This document shows, one piece after another, positions 56,640-64,000 of a stretch of 64,000 nt of DNA. The first letter of the stretch is position 1; each line of letters opens with the position of its first letter. The stretch is from NCBI GenBank assembly GCA_947311845.1, contig CAMZMU010000096.1, positions 20,622,288-20,686,287 on the forward strand. The letters run 5' to 3'. The DNA is from Poa pratensis (taxonomy: Eukaryota; Streptophyta; Magnoliopsida; Poales; Poaceae). Under the pieces are notes generated by a model. It was not told the origin of the DNA and did not search any database. It saw nothing but the letters and a program-made list of their open reading frames with translations. The position numbers were made by a program, and so were the translations under genes.

Positions 56640-57030
56640 CGAACTGTTTTGAACCTCGTCTCAAACTTCAAGTAATGTATGCTGTGTAACTAATCTTGTG
56701 ACTCGACTGACGAACGCCGAAATGGTAGTCAAGAGCAAAGATGAAAAAACGTGGGAAACATGAAAATGGACTCGGGGACTCGGTCCAAAAATATAGTTCG
56801 GCATGTGTCGTTTACTAACCCCTGTCTTTACCTTTCATTTATGTCGGATGATTTTGAAACACACCTCGGCATTTGCTAAGTACTGTATGCTATAAACAAC
56901 AATCTTGTGACTCGACTGTCGAACGCCAAAATGGTAGACAAGAGCAAAGAATGCCAAGTATAGTAAACACGAAAGTGAACTCGGGGACTCGTTCCAAAAG
57001 GGTTCGGCATAAATTTTAGAAAAGCATGGT
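56640..57030. repeat. Two-copy tandem repeat, 209-bp period, between pol and the antisense gene
   Basis: AATCTTGTGACTCGACTG at 56692 recurs at 56901. Both copies are preceded by a GTA(A/C)TGTATGCT segment and followed by CGAACGCC(G/A)AAATGGTAG, CAAGAGCAAAGA and ACTCGGGGACTCG. It sits between two convergent coding regions and may hold both 3' ends. Confidence 0.8.
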
Positions 57031-57128
57031 TCGGATAGCAAGATAATGTAGGTAGCAGGCAAACTACTTAAGGTCTATTACATCTGAACCCGGCATACCG
57101 GGAATTTAATGTTTTTCTTGAGACAAGT

Positions 57129-60100
57129 TCAGGCCTCGGAACCAGAGACCTCGGTCGCCGAAGTTGTGGTAGTGGGAATCTCGCTGGAAGAAGCCTCGGG
57201 AGCCGAAGTCTCGGGAGGAGGAACCTCGGGCGCAGGAACAACCTTGGTCGCGGAAGCAACCTCGGTTGTTGGAGTGGATGCCGGGGTGTCCGTCACGTCG
57301 GGGGAGATCACCTCGGTGGCTACGGCTTTGCCGGACTTGCCCTTGGGGTTCGGAGGTTCGTCGAAGTTGAAGTCATCATCAGAATCTTCAGCCACCTCGG
57401 TTGTTTGGCCGGCCTTGCCCTTGGAGCTCTGAGGCTCGTCGAAGTCAAATTCCTCGCCGTCAGAGCCTTCTTCACCAGTTCCTTCAGCAGCTTCTTCACC
57501 GGACTCTTCTTCCTCGTCCGAGCTCTCTTCATCCTCAGAATAGAGGCGCCCGTCATCGAAGGTCCGGGTGTTTGCATAACTAGCAAAGAGGTCGGCTGCT
57601 GCTTGGCGTTTCTCAATGCCATCAGGAGTGGTGTTCCAAGGAGAGCCCTTGCGCAGGGAGGTAACCGTGTGGATCTCGACAGATTCATACCAAGACAGCA
57701 CGAACACCAGGGCCTTGTCCGCGCCAGCCCGAGCTGATGAGCATCTCCACTCCCGAAGTCTAGCCTCGGCTCCTTTTAGCTTCGTGGCGAGCTCGTCGAT
57801 GCAAGTGGGAGTCTTAACCTTGGGCCAGAGGGCACGATGGACCTGGATGGCAGCATCTACCAGTTTAGTTCCAATGGCCCTGAGCGGCCTGATCCGAGCA
57901 TTAAGGGCGACGAGGTGGTCCTGGATATCCCAGCTTTCGCCGAGGGTTTCTGTCTCAGCCCTCTTTGCCCGAGCTGCTAGAACTTCTCGGACAGCTTTGT
58001 CCTTGGAGTGCTCAAAATGCTCTGAAGAAGACAAAAAGGCTGTCGCTGAATTAAGACATACGGTGGCACGGGGTGTAGGTCGGCGGAAAATAAGGAAAAG
58101 GAGAAAGGAAACTTACTATCCATTTGGTGATTAATCCGAGTGAGCTCGGACAACCAACTTTTCGATGTAGCTCGGAGAGCGATCAGTTCGGTTTCGGCCG
58201 AGGTGGCGCGGTTCTCCAGGGTCTTGGCAATTTCTTTCTGCTGTTCGGCGGCCTGGTCTTTGACCTTCATAGCGTCCTCCACAGCAGCTTTGGCTTCATT
58301 AGCCCGGTTCAGCTCTTGTTGCAGCCGAGCTATTTCGTCTGGGCTGTCTTCAGCTTGGAGGCATAATCTTTCTCGCTCTGCTCCTTTGCTGATAGAAGAG
58401 TCCGGTGAGACTTCTTCAGTTGTTGTGATCCAGCAGGAGGTTCTTGAAGATTTTGGTCCGAGCATTGTTGCACTCCTGAAAAAATAGAGAGATCAGTTCG
58501 GCGGAAAGAGATTTGACACGAATATTGAAGATTTACATTTCGAAGAAATCCGAGGTCTTTTTAGCACCCGAGGCCCAATTGAGTCCCGGGGACTCGGCAT
58601 TGGCCTCGGGGACTCAGCATTGGAGAAATGACAAGTTTTTGAGATTCAAGCCGAGCAATTTTAACTCGGTGGAGTGTCAATTGCTCAACCCGAATCTCGG
58701 GGACTGGGAATAGTGTATGTTTGTCATTTGGTTTCAAAAGAAAAGAGTTGGTAAAGAAACTTACCGATGCCTTCTTGCTGCAATCAAGGACCGCAGTCTG
58801 CATGTTGTAAATGGACTGGAGCACGGCGCTAGGTCCAGCTGGATGCTCAGAGGTCGGATTAGAGGAGACCTCGGCAGTGTCAGCCGAGTTCCAGTCCATG
58901 TCGTAATGCTTCTCCGAGCCTAAGCTGTTCCCGCTCTTGGTCCGGAGTTGCCCGACCTCCCAGCTGCTGATGTTCGGCTGGATGGTAGCAGCAAAAAGAG
59001 CTCGGGAGGTGGCGACCTGAGAGCTCGAAGGCGCGTCTTGGTCAAGGTGGACTTCGGCGCAGGGACATGCGGCACCAGTTGGGTGCTCGCAGCCTTGGGT
59101 CCCGGTGGCGGTGGCGGCATCGGAGTTTGCTGTGGCTGTTTGGGGGGCTCAACATTTGAGCTGAATCTTTCTGCTGCTGCTGAAGCTTTTGCTTCTGCAG
59201 TTGTTGTTGTTGTTGCTTCTTCTGCTGCTGTTGCTGCTGGTTGCGCGCAGCTTGAGACTTGGGGGAGAGCCGAGGCTCCAGCACGGTCTTAGCCGGAGTC
59301 TTGGCGTGATCTGACTCCGCATCCTTCTGAGGACGCGGAGGAGTCTGATCTTGGCTGGGAGCAGAGTGTCCCAGGCCTGAGTCAGAGCTCGGCGGTGGAA
59401 GTTCGGCGGAGGCGACACGCCCGGGGAGGAGATGGTCCTCTCCGGGCTGTGGATATCAACGGACTGTTCTGGAGGAGAGGCTCTGGCGGGGCTGCCGAGG
59501 TTAACCTCGGCCTCGGTTGTCTTAGATTCAACCACTGGAGGCAGTGGTGAATGTATCGAGCTGTGGCTCTGTTTGATCTGCCGAGCCGGGCTAGACGAAA
59601 AAGAAAGATTAAGTTAGAGTATAAAAACTTAACCTCGGAACAGCGTGAGAAGTAAAAAGGAGCAAGGTGACTTACGCATCTTCCTCCACGGGGCCTCGTT
59701 TCTTGTGCCTCGCCGAGAGTCTTCTTGGCACGCTTGGCTTTGGGCGCTGCAGTCTCCGAGGTCTTAGAAGCCTCGGCATCCGAGGTACCGGGTCCTGAGC
59801 GCTTCCGGGAGGCTGCAGACGCTGGATGAAAGTTCTTATATGTCGGAGGAGCATAGGAAATTGGAATAACATTGATAGGTTCCAGAATTTGGCAATCGTC
59901 ATCGTCATCATCGGGCCAATCCTGGATGGACGATCGAACTGGTGGGCGGTGCATGGGCAATCGCGAGTCTTACCCGAGGTGGCCTTGGGAATAGGGAGGT
60001 GATCCTCATGGTCCGGATCTTCAGCCTCGGCGGCGACCGGAATAGGCAGGTCGGGAGTCCACTCCTTAGAAGAAATGGGGCCATCCTCGACTTCCTGTCG

Positions 60101-61378
60101 AGTGAACTTCTGCAGAGGTGGCGAAGTAAAACCGAGTTAGCACAAGAATCAATACAATGTCGGGGTGAAAATGAAACCGAGGAATATTATACGCCGGGTA
60201 AGGTACACTTACTTGAGCTGGAAGGTGATCTCGGTCATAGGGCTTGACACCCCATTTCCACTTATCGGGCATGGTGGTCTTGGCGATGGCCCGGATGCGC
60301 CTCTTACTTCGGAGTCGCTGAGTTCATGAGTGCTGTTCCGAGTGGGATCGTAGCGGCCACTCATGTGGCAGATCTTATGGGCCCGCGCTTGTAGAGGGTT
60401 AACTCGGCGGGTGATCATGGTGCGCAAGATGTCATCTGCTCCCCAACTTTTCTCCTGGAGTGACATCATGGTTTGATGAATCAGTAACACCTCGGGGCGT
60501 CGGGCTCGGGCTCGTAATCCCAGTTGAGTTGGGCAGTGGGGGTTCCGATGGTGAACTCCGGCAATTGATGAGGTCTTCATTTCCCGGGTTCTTCACATAG
60601 AAGAAGGAGCGTTGCCATTTCGGCAGGAGTCCAGGCCCTGAATCCGAGGAAACTCAGAGGATCGCCGAGGGAAATCGAGGCCGCCCCGCAAGCGGTCATC
60701 TCCTTGTCCGCGACCTTCTTGTTCGGGACACTTTGTTTCTTGAGCTGGAAGTACTTGGCCCATGACTCGATGCTAGGCCATAATCCGAGGTAACCCTCGG
60801 AAAAAGTTGCGTAGGCCGAGAGTTGGAGGATGGCATTGGCGGGCAAGTGGTGTGGTTGTAGCCCAAAGGTGTCCAAGAAGTCCCGGAAGAATTTCCCGGC
60901 CGGGAGTCCGAAACCACGTTCGAAGTGATCCAGGAAGACGACCCGCTCCCCGGATTCCACGTCGGGTTCGATATCTTCTTTCTTCGGAACCCGGCAGATG
61001 AGATTGGCCGGGATCCGCCGTGAATCTCGGAGCCACTTAATGTCGACCTCCGTGACATCGGATCCCTCCCAGCACCTCGTTCTCCAGGTGCTCCTTCCTC
61101 GGCGTGATCCGGGGCAGAAGACATGTGGACGCTTTCCTGCAGAAGAGGGAGGTTCAACTGGGGTAAGTACCTCGGACAATTCAGGATAGCCGGGGTAAAT
61201 ACCTCGGATCATTCGGGATAGCCGGGCTAAAGGATTTAGGCGGGAAACACGGATCTACGGAGAACGGTGAAACGCAAAGATCTACCGATGAGCTAAAAAG
61301 GAAAGTAAACTCGAGTTCATCAAGATCATCGGATTCATCAAGGTCATCGAGTTCATCGTTAAGGATGAACACGTTCAT
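57129..61378 (-). CDS. Spliced antisense accessory gene of the Tat-lineage element (putative gypsy-type transposon domain protein)
   Basis: Transcribed against gag-pol. Exons that I can place: 61136-60213, 60109-59676, 59590-58765, 58475-58117, 58021-57129. The introns are 103, 85, 289 and 95 bases with GTAAGT-type donors and CAG or TAG acceptors. A 5' exon probably lies between the TATA box (61602) and an acceptor at 61137. The start could be the ATG at 61378 or, after splicing, that at 61124 (MSSAPDHAEEG). The first long exon has the conserved region VDIKWLRDSRRIPANLICRV, GERVVFLDHFERGFGLPAG, FFRDFLDTFGLQPHHLPANA and GLWPSIESWAKYFQL, matching the plant family known as putative gypsy-type transposon. 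Later exons give an Asp-rich patch, a Gln/Ser-rich segment, a coiled coil (RLQQELNRANEAKAAVEDAM) and an acidic Ser/Glu-rich C-terminus (YSEDEESSDEEEESGEEAAE). Several one-base frameshifts are present. Its function is unknown. It may act in regulation or nuclear targeting; this is inference. Confidence 0.75.
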
Positions 61379-61601
61379 GGCAATGGAGGAGAAACGAAGA
61401 ACTCACCGGAGTAGAAGAAAGGATGAAGGATTGGCGCGAAAGATCGACGGCGGTGTGGCGGCGCAAGGTGCGGTGCACGTCACCGGCGAGGAGGTTCCGA
61501 AGCGACGAGGTCGCAGCGGCGGGGCTCGACGGCGGCGCTAGAAGCGGAGAGCACGAAGCGGCGAATGAATGGGGAAGAAGAAGAAGTTCCCCCTGGGCCC
61601 C

Positions 61602-61609
61602 TATTTATA
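61602..61609 (-). promoter_or_regulatory. TATA box of the antisense accessory gene
   Basis: Minus-strand TATAAATA, inside a GC-rich region and followed after about 225 bases by the first ATG (61378). Position, orientation and context fit a class II promoter separate from the LTR. Confidence 0.65.
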
Positions 61610-61615
61610 ACCGCG

Positions 61616-62121
61616 TGCGGTAACTGCGCACTACCGCGCGGTTACCGGGAGGACGTGGGATCGTGTGCGGGCGAGAGTGCGGTTGCGGCGGTTGTGGCCG
61701 CACGATCGACCACATCGTGGGCCACAGGATGGCAACCGCCAGCGCCAGATCTTCTTTGCTGGTCAGCGCGAAAACCGAGGGGTCGTGGGCGGTCAATTTG
61801 GTCAAGCACTTGAGTGCGCATGTGCACTGTTGGGTGGGTCCGGCTGACGAAGGCGGCGTGTGGTCAGGACCTGTCTTTCAAAGGTCCGGATTTTATGGTC
61901 CGGGCAGAGACTCTTCGCCACGTGCCCCAGGGAGTCTTGAGGCAAGATTGCGCTGAGTCAAATAGCTCGGAAAGTTCAGATTGCAGATCAACCTTGGATT
62001 AGATTATGGTCTATGAGAGGTACCTCGGCAAAACTTTATATGAGGTCGGATTTAGAGGTGGTGCCTTGTGTATTTTTGAACCTGCTACGGCCCTCCATCC
62101 GAGGTCGTAGGACCGCACCAG
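61616..62121. other. Region between the antisense promoter and the 3' polypurine tract
   Basis: GC-rich near the antisense promoter and more AT-rich toward the LTR. Short overlapping frames on both strands (61605-62002) show no conserved domain. It probably holds upstream control sequence for the antisense gene. Confidence 0.5.
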
Positions 62122-62134
62122 CTTCGGGGACTAA
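62122..62134 (+). promoter_or_regulatory. Polypurine-tract region of the Tat-lineage element
   Basis: CTTCGGGGACTAA directly precedes the 3' LTR. It is a weak purine tract but is in the required place and matches the CGGGGACT words elsewhere in the element. Confidence 0.65.
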
Positions 62135-63260
62135 TGTCGGGGGGCTGCCCCGGGTAGGGTCAAGGCTTGGCATAAGTTGAGTTTAAAGATGTGCCGAGGT
62201 ACGGAAAGGGCCGACCTGTTTGAGCCTGGGAGTGTCCGAGCTTATCTTAACCTGGAGAATATAAAGGCCGACCTGTCTTGGCCCAGAGGGGTCCGAGGTA
62301 TCCCGTTGGCATGGGCCGACGTTCATAATCCGAGCTATGATCAGCCGACCTAACTACCTCGGTGCTATGATTTGTATTGTGAGTGCAGGAGAAGCTATTT
62401 GAAGGAAGTAAGATCCGACCTGGTCAGATCTTAAGCGCAAGACCCGAGGTAAGGAGCCCGACACATCCGTGTCGGGCTAACCAAGGCAAGAAGCCGTAGG
62501 TCGGGCAGGAGTCAATGCTCCTGTCACTTCCTACCTGACACAAGAGCGTCTGACACGCGCGGCGCCCGGCAGAGGCGTGCTCCGGGTTCTGCGGGGCTAC
62601 ACGTCTCTGACCGCTGACCACGCGAGATCTGGGGAAAGGCTACGAGGTAGCTCAGCCAGGCCACGTCTTGTCTCTGTCAGAGGGGACATCCTAGCTCTAC
62701 TGTGGTGATGCAGGGGATGGGCAGGCCATGTCCTGTCTCTGACAGGAGTATGATGATGACCAAAGCAGAGGCATGGCAACAGTGTTCAGCAAGGGGCACA
62801 ACGGTAACTCGGCTGGCCTATATAATGGGCTTCAACCCCTCCTGCGAGAGGGACGGGAGGGATCGATCAAGAGAGGAACCTCGGAATCCCCGGAGACACC
62901 TCGGATCCAAGCTCGGAGTTCCTTTTTCCCCCCTTGTAGCTTCATCTTCTACCTCAAGTTCTCACCATTGTAGCATCACACAGCTCGAGGAGCGGCTTGT
63001 ACTTGTCACCTTGAGGTATACACCAAGTAGGATAGTGCTGCAGTAGGGGTGTTACCTCTACAAGAGGGCCCCGAAGCAGGGTACATCGTGGTGTGCTTTG
63101 TGTTCTTGGTTTCTTGGTTTCTAGTTCATGTTCTTGCGGTTTCTTGCGTGTTCTTGCTTGTGCACTTCTTGAGTGCATAAACCCTCCCCGGATTCCCCCA
63201 ACGACCATTCGGCCCCATCTTAGCCATAACTATGGCATCTGCCGTGATCCCACCACGACA
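62135..63260 (+). repeat. 3' LTR of the Tat-lineage element
   Basis: 1126 bp, about 99 percent identical to the 5' LTR apart from about seven net extra bases, most in G or C runs (for example CAGAGGGG, GCGCGGCGCCCGG, ATCCCCGG, GATCCAAG, TGAGGTATA). TATATAAT is at 62819-62826. Confidence 0.95.
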
Positions 63261-63265
63261 TCCCA

Positions 63266-64000
63266 TGTGTTCCTCGACCCTGCGGAGACCCCAAGATTCT
63301 GGCTAGGCTAGATCCTTGCTGGTTCTGGACTCGTTCGATCTTCCAGTCTTCCTCCCCATATCATCATCGCCTTTGTCAATCAACAGGGTTACCTGGGCAG
63401 TTTCTTTCCCGCTCATTTTCTCCATTCCACCGATGTTACCGTCGTAGGCGCATAATTGATCTACCGAGAACTAAGCAATCACAGCACGATGACGATACCG
63501 AGATTTGTTAACGCAGTTCGGCGAACTCGCCTACATCTGTGGGGCATGACTACGGGCGATCATCCCTGTTGATACCGCAACCCTGGCCGCCCTAGGCGCG
63601 GCACAAGCCGCCGGCTCCCCCTGTGTGCCTGTTGATATCAAGTCATCATAGGTTACACGTGTGGTGCTCCCCTCATTATATGGGAGGCCCAGGCTACAAG
63701 AGTTCGAATCTGATACTACTCGTATCCTATCCACACCTAATACAACTCTAAGTCCAAACGTAACCTAATTCGTACACAATGTTCGACACAAACACAACAA
63801 ACTCCACCTTGGCGAATATTCTCCACCATCTTGAATTCGTCAATGCGTCAAACCTCCATGTACTCCGGACTTAGCTGTCTTTCATGAGCTCCGCTGCTAC
63901 TCCCAGACTCCACGTGACTCCACCTGCAACTGTAGTCCTTCTTCCGTTTCAACATCATCAACACACCGATCACTGATCTGCGTGAAAGTGCTTCCAACTT
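63266..64000. other. Probable fragment of another repeat, cut by the window edge
   Basis: No conserved open frame. The stretch ACAACAAACTCCACCTTGGC followed by GAATATTCTCCACC (about 63797-63830) and the TTCGGCGAACTCGCCTACAT palindrome-like segment (about 63512-63531) resemble words I associate with Triticeae retrotransposon LTRs, possibly in minus orientation. No boundary or TSD is visible, so this is only a suggestion. Confidence 0.3.

Larger units (their letters stand above)
48595..63260 (+). mobile_element. Complete Tat-lineage Ty3/gypsy retrotransposon with an antisense accessory gene
   Basis: LTRs at 48595-49713 (1119 bp) and 62135-63260 (1126 bp) start TGTCGGGGGGCT and end CACGACA. A perfect 5-bp TSD, TCCCA, lies at 48590-48594 and 63261-63265. 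Total 14,666 bp. The pol has a second, archaeal-type RNase H before integrase and there is a 5.6-kb segment after pol with an opposite-strand gene; both are marks of the Tat group. By eye the LTRs differ at about 12 sites (about 1 percent) plus several one- or two-base indels, mostly in homopolymers. Confidence 0.95.

Noticed and set aside
59939..59973. Possible intron in the antisense gene (donor GTAAGA, acceptor CCACCAG)
   Set aside because: The gap would be only 35 bases, too short for a plant intron. A one-base loss within a continuous exon explains the frame change better.
1..64000. CRISPR array, bacterial operon or tRNA/rRNA gene
   Set aside because: No regularly spaced short repeats with unique spacers, no prokaryotic gene arrangement and no tRNA-like or rRNA sequence were noticed. 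tRNA-like words at the primer-binding sites belong to the retrotransposons.

Overview
The window looks like a gene-poor stretch of a Triticeae (wheat, Aegilops or barley type) nuclear chromosome. Four protein-coding genes with grass-like sequences, two of them with canonical GT-AG introns, lie between very large nested LTR retrotransposons and many MITEs (Stowaway, Tourist/Harbinger and hAT types). No tRNA, rRNA or CRISPR was recognised. Family assignments rest on protein motifs, terminal repeats and target-site duplications (TSDs) read by eye.

Layout. 1-11297 is intergenic DNA with decayed repeats, a GC-rich poly(A)-ended retroposon (about 2602-4390), an hAT MITE (6317-6461), a Stowaway remnant and a composite Tourist element (7850-8388). 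11303-30097 is a complete Ty1/copia element (TSD TCATC). Its reverse transcriptase codons are split by a complete Athila-type Ty3/gypsy element at 16838-27233 (TSD TCAGT). 31590-32000 (minus) is a small secreted DUF538 protein. 35237-38962 (plus) is a five-exon TMEM87/GOST-type seven-transmembrane protein whose first intron holds a 670-bp retroposon. A LINE fragment and a Stowaway MITE follow. 40436-42016 (minus) is a four-exon 2-oxoglutarate/Fe(II) dioxygenase, and 45047-46940 (minus) is a single-exon EXO70 exocyst subunit. 47667-48440 is a non-autonomous PIF/Harbinger element. 48595-63260 is a complete 14.7-kb Tat-lineage Ty3/gypsy element (TSD TCCCA). The last 735 bases look like part of another repeat.

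Most notable content. The Tat-lineage element carries, between pol and its 3' LTR, an accessory gene on the opposite strand. It has its own TATA box (61602-61609), four visible introns, a conserved N-terminal region found in plant gypsy-associated proteins, a coiled coil and an acidic C-terminus (stop at 57129). The Athila-type element carries a 137-aa coiled-coil ORF in the env position, preceded by a TATA box and a patch copied from its LTR.

Quality caution. Every frameshift that could be resolved against a conserved frame is the loss of a single base: one in the TMEM87-like gene, one in the dioxygenase, five in EXO70 and four in the Athila gag-pol. Adding five bases to EXO70 or four to gag-pol gives an exact codon count. 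Indels between paired LTRs also tend to sit in short homopolymers. This looks more like residual consensus errors of a long-read assembly than true gene death, so the broken genes are not confidently called pseudogenes.
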